From an uncultured Methanobrevibacter sp. (lineage in GTDB: Archaea > Methanobacteriota > Methanobacteria > Methanobacteriales > Methanobacteriaceae), in assembly GCF_900314695.1 (NCBI RefSeq), contig NZ_OMWD01000009.1, forward strand, positions 73,516 through 99,597: a DNA stretch of 26,082 nt. Reading direction: 5' to 3'. The translations under genes were made by a program, and so were the position numbers. The notes under the pieces were generated by a model. It made no database searches and was not told where the DNA came from. It saw only the letters and a list, made by a program, of their open reading frames with translations. Shown here in pieces: positions 5,907 through 15,450 of this stretch (its first letter is position 1; every line of letters begins with the position of its first letter).

Positions 5907-8900
5907 CTAGATACTGAAGAAATCTAAATCTTCAAGGAATTTTACAAAATTATAGATATACTCCTCAGATATGAATGGCCATTTGATGCCCAAACGATAT
6001 AATGTCTGAATGGTGTATGTATTGTCGACCGGCATCCAGATTTTTTTGACTTTTCCAGAACCGATTGATGTGATAAGACCTGATACTCCCTCCTGCTTTG
6101 ACTTATCGGCAAGTGCTTCATCCAAAGCAGTTTCATAATCATCTTCCTCAACAGGCTCAATATTCAATCCTAAAGGCTTGATAATTTCAATGATGTCGCC
6201 GAAGCAAACGCTATGGTGATCATATGGATGGAATACAGTACATTCTTTAGGAGTTTTTGAAAGATTAATAATAGCTTTTGCAGTAGTGTCAATCGGTGAA
6301 AATTCCACATTGTTCATAAGCATGGAATAAGGCATTTTTCCAATTGTTACAAATGCTTTCAAACGATTTATGAATCCGTTTGATTCGAAATTAATTTGGA
6401 ATTCGCTGTCTGAGCTTCTTGCCATAAGGTTTCCAACCCTCATGATTTTTACATCCAAATCATCTTCAACTGCAGCTTCCAATACCGCACGTTCTGCAAG
6501 GAATTTTGAGCTGAGATATTGGTTGTCAACTGCCTGACCGATAAAGAGATCATGTTCTGAGAATTTGACATCAACAGGAGGGTAGTTGTCTATACTTTCA
6601 CCTGCAATACTGTATGTGGATACCTGCACATATTTTGCATGTTTCATCTTTGCAAATTTGAGTCCGTTTATTACACCTCCAAGGTTGATATCCTCGATAT
6701 CAGTTCCGGATGAGAAGTGTTTTACGTTAGCTGCACAGTTGATTATGGTATCGATTTTTTCAGAAGCAAGATTTTCAAAGTCCTCAATGTTGGTAATGTC
6801 CCCTTCAATGACATGTAATCTGTTGTTGAATTGTTCTTCATATTCATTTGAGAAGTAATAGAAGAGTAATGATTTTAACCTTTCTTCACCGCTCAGGACC
6901 TTATTCGCCCTAATAAAACAGTAAATATCTCCTGTTTCATTTTCCAATAATTCCCGCAATACATGTATTCCTAAAAATCCAGTTGCTCCTGTAAGCAATA
7001 TATTTCCTAAACTTTCTTCAATTTCACCATCAATCAGTGCCTTGAGGTTGTTTTTCTTGAGCAGATTGTTAATCTGTGTGTAGTCATAGGTAACTTCAGC
7101 CTTTTTGTCCATTGTTTCATCCGATAAAATGAACTCAGACAATGCTCTTGGAGTAGGATTTGAGAATACATCACCATAATTCAAATTATAATTACGGTTT
7201 AAAGCTTCCATTGTGATTTTAGTAACGAGAAGAGAAGTTCCACCAATTTCAAAGAAACTGTCTGTTGCACTTACTTCATCAAGACCTAATATTTCACCAA
7301 ATAGGTTAGCAAAGAATGCTTCAATCTCATTTTCAGGAGCAACATACTCTGTAATGAGTTCAGGTTCAGGCAAGTTTCTCAAGTCTGTTTTGCCGTTTGC
7401 TGTTTGAGGCATTTCATCAAGTTCCATATAGACTGTTGGAACCATATAGTATACAAGCTTTTCAGCAAGTGAAGCCTTGAGGTCATCTATATCGATTGAA
7501 TAGCCATTTTCTTCACGGTTTTCATCCTTGTATTCATCATGGACCGTAAAGTAAGCGCATAAATGGTCATTTCCTTTGATATTTTTAACTACAACTGCAA
7601 CTGATTTGATTCCAGGATAATTTCCAAGACCAACTTCAATCTCACCTATTTCGATTCTTAAACCTCTAAGCTTGATTTGATTGTCCATTCTTCCGAACAC
7701 ATAATAGTTTCCTTCAGGTGTAACTTTAACAAAGTCTCCGGAATGGTAGAACCTTACTCCATTGATTATCTCATAGGCTTTTGCATTGTTCTCAGGACGG
7801 TTAAGGTATTCTCTTGAAACACCTTTTCCAGCAATGAACAACTCACCGATGACATTTGGAGGCAGAGGATTTGAATCGAAGTCCATAACCATTTCATGAA
7901 CGTTGAATAATTCCTTTCCAATGTGGATGTCTGGACTTTCCAAAAGATGACCGTTACAGTATACTGTTGTTTCGGTTGGTCCGTACATGTTGAAGAATTT
8001 TCCTTTGGAGTTTTTGGATAGGAGTTCATACAATCTCGCAGAGAACGGCTCTCCCGCATGGATGTATACCTTAAATCCATACATTACCTCCTGCATCGCT
8101 TCGATTTCAAGATACTGAAGCAATCTTGAAGGTGTTGCAACGTAAACGTTTGCACCGCTCCTGCGTATAAGGTCCATCATCTCAATCGGATCCTTATACT
8201 CAGTATCATTTGCAAATACCATTGGAACTCCATTCAATAGGGACCCCATCAATTCCTGTTGGAATACATCAAATGCAACGGTTGTAGTAGACAATACCTT
8301 ATAATCCTCTTTTTCAAGATTGTGGACCAATTCATAAGTACACACGTTTCTTGGATCAGGATATACGAAGTTTGCAATGTTTCCATGTTCAAGAATTACT
8401 CCTTTTGGAAGTCCTGTTGAACCGGAGGTGTAGATAAGGTAAGCCATATTGCTGCCTGATACATCAGGGTCAGGATTGGAAGTGTCTTCCTCTTTAAGCA
8501 ATTCATTAATATCCAATAGGTTTTCACTGTAATCACTTAAATTGATGCCCTTTTTCTCAATTACATCATCAATAATAATGTATTTTGATTCACTGTCAGT
8601 CAGCACATGCTCTATTCTCTCTGAAGGATATTCTGAATCCACGGGAATGAATGCAGCACCTGATTTTAAGATACCGAATGCAGATGCGATTACATTGCTG
8701 TTTCTGTTTAGAATGAACATCACCCTATCTTCAGGACCGACTCCTTTTTTGATGAGGGCATGAGCAATTCTATTTGCCTTTTCGTTTAATTCGGCATATG
8801 TGAACTCACCATCTGTTGCATATAATACAACCCTGTCCGGATGCAATTCAACCTGATTCTCAAATATCTTGTTTAATCTGTCTTCAGGAATTTCATCATA

Positions 8901-11900
8901 TTCAAAATCGTCAACACCCCAATCATCATTTTCAATGATTGAAATATCGCTCATCAAAGTATTTTCATCGAATGTCTGGAATTTGTTTAGGACAATTCTA
9001 ATAGAATCAAGCAATGTGTCAATTAAAGATTCTGAGTATAGCTGGTCGTTGTATTCACAGAAAATTCTGTATTGATTGTCGACTTCAACTACATTGATGT
9101 TTATCTTGAATTTCAATCCGTCATAGTCAATTGACTGTCTTTCAACATTCATGCCGGCAATTTCAATGTCCTCTATGATTTTTCCATGATAAGCATAGAA
9201 TATTTCCGGAGCGATGTCGAATTCATTTGATATTTCTGTTAAAGGATAAGATGAATATGCCAATACGTTGAGCCATTCATGGTTTATGTATTCAAGATAT
9301 TCCTTAAGTGTTGACTGTGAGTTTAATTTCAATGCCAACGGCAATGTCTTAACCATCATTGCCAATGTTTTTTGCTGATTAGGATTGAATCTTCCGTTAG
9401 TGATTGTTGCAATTAATGTATCCCTGTTGAAAACGAATTTGTTTATTACAAATGAAGTTGCTGCCAAAAACAGATTGTTTTGACTGATGCTTGATTTGGA
9501 ACAGAATCCGTCAACGGCAGTCTTGTCAATGAAAATGTCTCTCATTGCAGATTTACCATCTGACTCATCACCGTTGATGTCCTGAGCAATCAATGTTGCA
9601 TTATCAAATTCATTTATTTTGTTTGAAAAGAACAATTCAGCTTCCTTATAGAGGGTTGACTGTTTAACCTTGTTTTCACTTAATGAATATTCGAATCCGT
9701 CTAGCTCTTCCATCTCATAGTCTTTACCGTCATAGATTTTTGCAATTTCATCAAAAAGAATGTTTAGAGATGTTCCGTCAACAATGATGTGGTGGAAATC
9801 GGCAAGAAGCATTGAATTTCCAACTATCTTAAACCTGAAGAGCGGTCCTTCATCCAATTTGAACGGTTGCACAAATTCATCCTCATTAAATTCATCTACA
9901 ATTTCAATCATATCATCGACATTTAAGGAATCTCTTCTTTGCTGGTAGACTTCACCACCATCCATAATAATTCTTGTTTTCAGGTATGGGTGATTATCTA
10001 TGGCTTTGATGATTGATGATTTGAGCTTTTCTGCATCTATGCCATTGTCAAATTCCATTTTCTTTGGAAGATTGTATGCAAGATTTTCAGGGTCTTTAAT
10101 GCAGTCAAAGTAAACTCCAAGCTGATTTGGTGTTAACGGATACAATTCCTGAATGTCTGCAGATGCATCTTCTTCAACTTTAATTTCTGAAGCTATTCTT
10201 TCAATTGTCTTGTATTTCAGGATTTCAGTTACGTTCAATTGAGCATTCAGATTATTGTATATTGCTGAAGTTAGCTGGATTACTGTCAGTGAGGTTAATC
10301 CTATGCTGAACAAATCAGTATTGACCCCAAACTCATCAATTCCAAGGATGTCAGATACCATATTGAACAATTCATTTTCAAGGTCTGTTCTTGGTTTTAT
10401 GGATTCTTCAACATCAATTTCAGGATCTGGAAGGTTTTTGAAGTCAGTTTTTCCATTAGGTGTTTTTGGGAATTCTTCCATTTGTGTGAAATAGGACGGC
10501 ACCATATATTCAGGAAGTGAATCAACCAGGTGCTGTTTGAGCTCATCCATATCTATATCACAGGTGGCCGTGAAATATGCGCACAGATGTTCTATTGAGT
10601 TGAGTTTTTTAACCACTACACTTGAAAGGGTGATATTGTCAAAGTTTGCAATCGCCCCTTCTATTTCTGACAGCTCAATTCTTAAACCTCTAAGCTTGAT
10701 TTGAGTGTCGTTACGTCCCAACACATATAGCTCGCCGGAAGCGTCTTTTTTACCTAGGTCTCCTGTATTGTAATATGCAATGTCATTCAGTTGCATGAAC
10801 ACTTTATCAGTTTGTTCTGGATTGTTTAGATATCCTCTTGCGATACCAGCCCCTCCCACATATATTTCACCGGATACATATGGAGGCAACTGATTTCCAT
10901 CTATATCCATTACCTTGCAGACTACATTAAGCATAGGCCATCCTGCAGTTACTTCAGGTGAGTCTATCAATTTATAATGTGATGCAATGGTAACTTCTGT
11001 AGGTCCGTAGGAATTGTAAATGTCGGCTGAAGTGTATTTTGACAGCCTGTCATATAGTACAGGTGGGAATCCTTCTCCACCTACAATTATGACATTGCAT
11101 TTGCCGACAACTTCCTGGATTTCTTCAAGCTGAAGGTATTCAAGTAATCTTGTTGGTGTTGAACCGAATCCTTCTGCATCGGTTGATTTGAATAATTCGA
11201 CCAACTGCAATGGGTCTATTGCCTGTTCATCGTTTGCAAACACTACTGGTAATCCATTCAAGATTGTACCGAATATTTCCCTTAAAAATACAATGAAGGA
11301 TACGGTGGAAATTGAAATAAACTTATTGCATCTATGGTTCAGCTCGTAAATCGGCACATTCTCCTCGACATTGGCAACATAATTGGTTATTCCCCTGTGG
11401 GTAATCATTACTCCTTTCGGTTTTCCTGTTGAACCTGAAGTGTATATTAAGAAACATAGGTTGTCCGGAGTCAATTCAATTTTTGGATTTGAATCATCCT
11501 CCTCTTTGAGTAGTTCATCAACATCAATCCTGTTTTCACCACCATATTCAATATCGGCTGAGGTGATAACAAATCTTGAATCACTGTCTTCAAGAATCTG
11601 CTCTATTCTGTTTTTCGGATAATTAGGATCAATTGGAATGAACGCCGCTCCTGCTTTGACAATACCTAAAACTGCTGCAATCAAATCGCTGTTCCTTCTC
11701 ATCATGAACATTATTCTATCTTCAACATTTACTCCCCTTTTGATTAATGCATTAGCGATTTTGTTTGCTTTTCTGTTCAATTCATCATATGTTAGTTGGC
11801 CGTCTTCAGCATAAAGTATTGTCTTTTTAGGATTTTTCAATGCAATATCTTCAAATACCCTGTTTACAATTCCTTCATTTGCAAGTTCAATCTCGAATCC

Positions 11901-13724
11901 TTCATCCAATTCTATTTCCCTTCTGATTGAAATGTCCTTCAACAGAGTATCTTCACAGTCAAACTTATCCAGCAACACATCCATTGACTCTAGAAATGCT
12001 TCCATGAGCTCTTTTGAATAGAATGATTTGTCATAGCTGATGTTAATGTTTCCACTTTCATAATTCAATACCAATTTATAATCTTTCCTGTCGAATTCCC
12101 TGATGAAGAATAATATTTCACTTTCAAAGTTTAGCTTTCTGTTATTCATGAGAGGATATGAATTATACTCTTCAAATGTTTTTTTGAAATCGTTGAAATA
12201 TTCTCCTACACTTAAATCTGTGTTGAAGTGGTATCCTGCTGCAACACGATTATAAGCTATCAGAATATCTTTTGAAAATGAAAACTTGGTTAAGTCATAA
12301 AGGAAAGTTGCAAGCAATACTTTTTCTTTTGGCAAAGAATACTTGTTAGAGAGATTCTTCAGTTTATCAATATCTATTGGCCTGGAAATTTTTGTAAATT
12401 CAACTTCATCTCCGCTGACATCAGGTGAAATTGCTGTTGGATTATCGAATGAATTGATTAAATTATTATAATAGTTTTCAGCCTTAAAGAATTCAACTTC
12501 TTCTATATCATAATCCCTGCATTTTTTGGAAGGATCATTTTCAACCTGCCTTGCCAAATCTTTAATGCCCTGCCCGATTGAGTCTATTTCTCTTGCTTCA
12601 AAACATGACTTGTCATATTCAATAAATATGGACTGTAGGCCGTCCTTATCTGAAAAATTCTTATTTATTCTGAAGTGAAGCGGGAACTTGATGTCCTTTT
12701 GAAGGGTGAGGAATTTGGAGCCATATTCTGTTGAGTTGGATACTATTGAAACCATTGAAATGCAGTCAGGGTCAATGTTGTTATTTCTTAAATCAGTAGT
12801 ATATTCACTGAACTGTAATTTTGCATGACTTAAACCTTCCTTTAGAACTTTTTTGGAATATGCAAGCAATTCATCAAATGTCAATTCCTCATCATACTCA
12901 AGCCTTAATGGAATTGTATTAACAAACATTCCCAGTGCATCACCCTGTCCGAAGTATCTTCCATGAACTGAAGTGTTTAAAACCAAATCTTTGAATAACT
13001 TATTGTCCTTTTTGGATTTTGCCAGATATAAGAAACAAAGTGCAAGGGAAGTTACGAATGGAGAGTAATTGAATTCATGAGTCTTGTCAAACAGGACTTC
13101 AAGATAACCCAATTCGGAATCATCAAATGAATACCAGTCCTGATTATAATCCTTCAATGAATTAAGCCAATATTTCTTGTCGTTTTGCGCATCATCTGAA
13201 GCGAGATACTTTATCTCCTCATCAACATAACTGTCATAGGAGTAATCTATTGGAACAAATTCACTGTTGTCTTTAACGCAATCCATGTATCTTTCAATTT
13301 CTTGAGGTATTATTGAAAAAAGTGAGGTTCCGTCAAGTAAAATATGCTGAACAACCCCGATAAGCACAGTCGAATCGTCTGTTTTCAAAACTGCCCATCT
13401 GTATAATGGACTATCAAAAATGTCATCAAAAGGTTTATCGAGATAATCTTCTATGAATTCATCAATATCGTCTGAAATGTCAAATGAATCAACATTGACG
13501 ACACGACCATCAGTGAAATATTGCTTAAATTCACCATTTTCATCATATTTAATTTGTAAATTCAAATATTCTTTTGAAATACATTCAATTGCCGATTTTA
13601 CAGCATCAAAATCCTCCAAATCATAATTTTTTCTAAATTTAAGATAGAAAGAATCATTATGAGGATTGTTTATCTCAGAAAACAAAAGCATTTTCTGAGC
13701 TGAAGATAAATTAAAAAGATCCAT
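5907..13724 (-). CDS. Two-module nonribosomal peptide synthetase with terminal thioester reductase domain
   Basis: A protein of 2605 residues counted from the ATG at 13724; GGTGG five bases upstream supports this start over the ATG at 13736, which has no ribosome site. Order: condensation domain 1 (about 1-411, QHILLDG at 126-132 instead of HHxxxDG); an extra C-lobe without HHxxxDG (about 413-602); adenylation domain 1 (about 610-1101, YTSGSTG 761-767, K1092); carrier domain 1 (Ser1145); condensation domain 2 (about 1190-1602, HHIIVDG 1311-1317); adenylation domain 2 (about 1612-2122, YTSGSTG 1765-1771, K2112); carrier domain 2 (Ser2164); reductase (about 2240-2605, TGATGFLG 2245-2252, YxxxK Y2403/K2407). 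It should join two building blocks and release them reductively. A1 lacks the substrate-amine Asp (I811); A2 keeps it (D1819). Both carriers need phosphopantetheine, but no transferase gene is nearby. Methanobrevibacter ruminantium is known to carry similar NRPS genes. Confidence 0.95.
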   Translation of the reverse strand: MDLFNLSSAQKMLLFSEINNPHNDSFYLKFRKNYDLEDFDAVKSAIECISKEYLNLQIKYDENGEFKQYFTDGRVVNVDSFDISDDIDEFIEDYLDKPFDDIFDSPLYRWAVLKTDDSTVLIGVVQHILLDGTSLFSIIPQEIERYMDCVKDNSEFVPIDYSYDSYVDEEIKYLASDDAQNDKKYWLNSLKDYNQDWYSFDDSELGYLEVLFDKTHEFNYSPFVTSLALCFLYLAKSKKDNKLFKDLVLNTSVHGRYFGQGDALGMFVNTIPLRLEYDEELTFDELLAYSKKVLKEGLSHAKLQFSEYTTDLRNNNIDPDCISMVSIVSNSTEYGSKFLTLQKDIKFPLHFRINKNFSDKDGLQSIFIEYDKSCFEAREIDSIGQGIKDLARQVENDPSKKCRDYDIEEVEFFKAENYYNNLINSFDNPTAISPDVSGDEVEFTKISRPIDIDKLKNLSNKYSLPKEKVLLATFLYDLTKFSFSKDILIAYNRVAAGYHFNTDLSVGEYFNDFKKTFEEYNSYPLMNNRKLNFESEILFFIREFDRKDYKLVLNYESGNINISYDKSFYSKELMEAFLESMDVLLDKFDCEDTLLKDISIRREIELDEGFEIELANEGIVNRVFEDIALKNPKKTILYAEDGQLTYDELNRKANKIANALIKRGVNVEDRIMFMMRRNSDLIAAVLGIVKAGAAFIPIDPNYPKNRIEQILEDSDSRFVITSADIEYGGENRIDVDELLKEEDDSNPKIELTPDNLCFLIYTSGSTGKPKGVMITHRGITNYVANVEENVPIYELNHRCNKFISISTVSFIVFLREIFGTILNGLPVVFANDEQAIDPLQLVELFKSTDAEGFGSTPTRLLEYLQLEEIQEVVGKCNVIIVGGEGFPPVLYDRLSKYTSADIYNSYGPTEVTIASHYKLIDSPEVTAGWPMLNVVCKVMDIDGNQLPPYVSGEIYVGGAGIARGYLNNPEQTDKVFMQLNDIAYYNTGDLGKKDASGELYVLGRNDTQIKLRGLRIELSEIEGAIANFDNITLSSVVVKKLNSIEHLCAYFTATCDIDMDELKQHLVDSLPEYMVPSYFTQMEEFPKTPNGKTDFKNLPDPEIDVEESIKPRTDLENELFNMVSDILGIDEFGVNTDLFSIGLTSLTVIQLTSAIYNNLNAQLNVTEILKYKTIERIASEIKVEEDASADIQELYPLTPNQLGVYFDCIKDPENLAYNLPKKMEFDNGIDAEKLKSSIIKAIDNHPYLKTRIIMDGGEVYQQRRDSLNVDDMIEIVDEFNEDEFVQPFKLDEGPLFRFKIVGNSMLLADFHHIIVDGTSLNILFDEIAKIYDGKDYEMEELDGFEYSLSENKVKQSTLYKEAELFFSNKINEFDNATLIAQDINGDESDGKSAMRDIFIDKTAVDGFCSKSSISQNNLFLAATSFVINKFVFNRDTLIATITNGRFNPNQQKTLAMMVKTLPLALKLNSQSTLKEYLEYINHEWLNVLAYSSYPLTEISNEFDIAPEIFYAYHGKIIEDIEIAGMNVERQSIDYDGLKFKININVVEVDNQYRIFCEYNDQLYSESLIDTLLDSIRIVLNKFQTFDENTLMSDISIIENDDWGVDDFEYDEIPEDRLNKIFENQVELHPDRVVLYATDGEFTYAELNEKANRIAHALIKKGVGPEDRVMFILNRNSNVIASAFGILKSGAAFIPVDSEYPSERIEHVLTDSESKYIIIDDVIEKKGINLSDYSENLLDINELLKEEDTSNPDPDVSGSNMAYLIYTSGSTGLPKGVILEHGNIANFVYPDPRNVCTYELVHNLEKEDYKVLSTTTVAFDVFQQELMGSLLNGVPMVFANDTEYKDPIEMMDLIRRSGANVYVATPSRLLQYLEIEAMQEVMYGFKVYIHAGEPFSARLYELLSKNSKGKFFNMYGPTETTVYCNGHLLESPDIHIGKELFNVHEMVMDFDSNPLPPNVIGELFIAGKGVSREYLNRPENNAKAYEIINGVRFYHSGDFVKVTPEGNYYVFGRMDNQIKLRGLRIEIGEIEVGLGNYPGIKSVAVVVKNIKGNDHLCAYFTVHDEYKDENREENGYSIDIDDLKASLAEKLVYYMVPTVYMELDEMPQTANGKTDLRNLPEPELITEYVAPENEIEAFFANLFGEILGLDEVSATDSFFEIGGTSLLVTKITMEALNRNYNLNYGDVFSNPTPRALSEFILSDETMDKKAEVTYDYTQINNLLKKNNLKALIDGEIEESLGNILLTGATGFLGIHVLRELLENETGDIYCFIRANKVLSGEERLKSLLFYYFSNEYEEQFNNRLHVIEGDITNIEDFENLASEKIDTIINCAANVKHFSSGTDIEDINLGGVINGLKFAKMKHAKYVQVSTYSIAGESIDNYPPVDVKFSEHDLFIGQAVDNQYLSSKFLAERAVLEAAVEDDLDVKIMRVGNLMARSSDSEFQINFESNGFINRLKAFVTIGKMPYSMLMNNVEFSPIDTTAKAIINLSKTPKECTVFHPYDHHSVCFGDIIEIIKPLGLNIEPVEEDDYETALDEALADKSKQEGVSGLITSIGSGKVKKIWMPVDNTYTIQTLYRLGIKWPFISEEYIYNFVKFLEDLDFFSI

Positions 13725-13810
13725 ATTTTCCACCATTAATAAAAATCATTTCTTTAATAAAAATGACACATCTATAATATAATACATATGTAAAGAATAT
13801 TATATAAAAC
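13725..13810 (-). promoter_or_regulatory. Promoter region of the NRPS operon
   Basis: Minus-strand TATA-like boxes lie at 13801-13810 (GTTTTATATA) and at 13771-13785. A perfect 10-bp palindrome, TACATATGTA (13783-13792), sits between them and could be an operator. The ribosome site GGTGG is at 13730-13734, just before the ATG at 13724. Depending on the box used, the leader would be about 30 to 55 bases. Confidence 0.4.
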
Positions 13811-13963
13811 TTGTTTAACTTTAAAGAATAGTATAGTAAAATTAAAAGCCCACAGAGCTTATTTAAAATATATTCAAATAGAAACTGGAAAAAATTAAAA
13901 TTAATAGGTATTTTTAAGCAAAAAAACAACAATAAATAAAAGATTGAATATAATATTAATTAA

Positions 13964-14001
13964 TTTTTATATTTCACTTAAAAAATAAAACAAAAAATAG
14001 C
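13964..14001 (+). promoter_or_regulatory. Promoter of the MFS exporter
   Basis: TTTATATT at 13966-13973 is the best TATA box. A start of transcription about 25 bases later falls near 13995, leaving a leader of under 10 bases and no ribosome site before the ATG at 14002, so the mRNA is probably leaderless or nearly so. It diverges from the NRPS promoter; the 277 bases between the two start codons are otherwise featureless A+T-rich DNA. Confidence 0.4.
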
Positions 14002-15390
14002 ATGACAGAAAAAACTTTAGATACAAGAACACGGAATTTGATACTAATCCTATTTTTAATAGGAGTATTCATGGGCTCATTGGATACTGGAATCATAGGG
14101 CCAGTCCTGCCATCCATCGAGCAAAGCTTTAACCTGACCAGCAGAGAATCAAGCTGGATATTTACCTTATTCGTCATTTTTTTCATGATTGGTTCACCTG
14201 TAATGGCCAAGTTTTCAGACTTCTATGGACGAAAAAAGATTTTCATTTTGGACGTGATTCTTTTTGGAATCGGATCATGCCTAATTGCATTTTCAGCAAA
14301 TATCGATTCAATATTTTTAGGAAGAATAATACAGGGATTTGGCTGTGGCGGAATTTTTCCTGTAGGAGGAGCATTTATCGGAGATGCATTCCCATTGGAA
14401 GAGCGAGGAAAAGCATTGGGGATTTTAGGAAGTGTATTTGGAATTTCAGCAATCGGAGGACCATTGGTTGGAGCGGCATTAATACCCTATGGCTGGAATT
14501 GGTGTTTCACTATCAATATTCCAATCAGCATTTTCATAATACTATTTGCACTGTATATTCTGCCGGATGCTGAAAACAAAAGAAAACTAAAAATAGATTA
14601 TCCTGGAATCCTAATTCTAAGCTTGCTTTCAATATTTTTAGCATATGGTCTTAACCAAATTGATTCAAGTAACTTCATCAGCAGCTTATTGTCTTCAAAG
14701 GTTCTTCCGTTCTTGTTGATATTCATAATATTGATTCCAATATTTTTCAGGGTGGAAAAAAAAGCAGAAGAATCCATTGTAGCAATACACATGTTAAAGA
14801 ACAAGGAGATTAGAATTGCATGTGTAGAAACTTTAGCCTATGGTATAATCTATTCATCAGCAATATTCATCCCATCGCTTGTTATTCTTTCAATGGGGCT
14901 GAACGACCAGTTAGCAAGTTTGATGCTTATTCCTATTTTAGGTGCAAATGCCGTTGCAGCACCTATTCTCGGAAAGATTCTGGATTCCACAGGTTCACGT
15001 AAGATAATGATGGTTGGAACAATATTACTGACCATTGGCCTAATAGCAATTGCAATATATCCGAATAACTTCCTGCTATTCATCATTGCAGGCTGTCTGG
15101 TAGGGGTGGGTTTGGTAACAATAATTGGAGCTCCTTTGAGATATATCGTTTTAAGTGAGGCTAAGCCTACCGAAAGAGGTGCTGGTCAGGCCATTGTCAA
15201 TATGCTGTCAAGTGCAGGACAGTTAATAGGTGGTGCTCTAATCGGTGGAATTATAGCATCATTTGCAGGAATTATGGGGTATAAAATAAGTTTGATTTTA
15301 GCCAGTGCAGTGGCATTCATCGCTTTTCTGTTCACTTTAAAACTAAAAAGTCGTGACGAACAGATTGAAACTATGAAATCAAATCAATAA
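14002..15390 (+). CDS. MFS multidrug exporter (EmrB/QacA, DHA2-like)
   Basis: A 462-residue integral membrane protein of the major facilitator superfamily. The N-terminus has LDTGIIGPVLPSI (27-39), the family's motif in helix 1. The cytoplasmic loop motif A is seen as AKFSDFYGRKK (69-79), and the exporter motif C in helix 5 as GSVFGISAIGGPLVG. At 462 residues it could have 12 to 14 helices. Such pumps expel amphiphilic compounds using the proton gradient. It is transcribed divergently from the NRPS operon, so it might export or give resistance to the NRPS product, but the MATE gene is the better candidate because it is in the operon. The substrate is unknown. Confidence 0.9.
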   Translation: MTEKTLDTRTRNLILILFLIGVFMGSLDTGIIGPVLPSIEQSFNLTSRESSWIFTLFVIFFMIGSPVMAKFSDFYGRKKIFILDVILFGIGSCLIAFSANIDSIFLGRIIQGFGCGGIFPVGGAFIGDAFPLEERGKALGILGSVFGISAIGGPLVGAALIPYGWNWCFTINIPISIFIILFALYILPDAENKRKLKIDYPGILILSLLSIFLAYGLNQIDSSNFISSLLSSKVLPFLLIFIILIPIFFRVEKKAEESIVAIHMLKNKEIRIACVETLAYGIIYSSAIFIPSLVILSMGLNDQLASLMLIPILGANAVAAPILGKILDSTGSRKIMMVGTILLTIGLIAIAIYPNNFLLFIIAGCLVGVGLVTIIGAPLRYIVLSEAKPTERGAGQAIVNMLSSAGQLIGGALIGGIIASFAGIMGYKISLILASAVAFIAFLFTLKLKSRDEQIETMKSNQ

Positions 15391-15404
15391 CACATCTATT
15401 CATT

Positions 15405-15440
15405 AAAAAAAAATTGTTGCCTGTTTGTATATCAAACAGG
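15405..15440 (-). terminator. Terminator downstream of the pyridoxal kinase gene
   Basis: An 8-bp perfect stem, CCTGTTTG (15420-15427) and CAAACAGG (15433-15440), has the loop TATAT. On the minus strand it is followed by CAACAA and nine T (15413-15405). The orientation of the T-run assigns it to the minus-strand kinase gene; the hairpin may also stall transcripts from the converging MFS gene. Confidence 0.65.
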
Positions 15441-15450
15441 TGCATAATAT

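Noticed and set aside
5942..13736. Many open frames of 60-104 codons antisense or out of frame within the NRPS gene
   Set aside because: They overlap a single continuous, motif-complete gene, lack ribosome sites and show no recognisable protein features; they are shadows.
13725..13736. Upstream ATG at 13736 as start of the NRPS
   Set aside because: It has no ribosome site, while GGTGG stands five bases before the in-frame ATG at 13724. The difference is only four residues.
14277..14573. 98-codon frame inside the MFS gene
   Set aside because: Same strand but wrong frame within a well-supported membrane protein; its translation shows no protein-like features.
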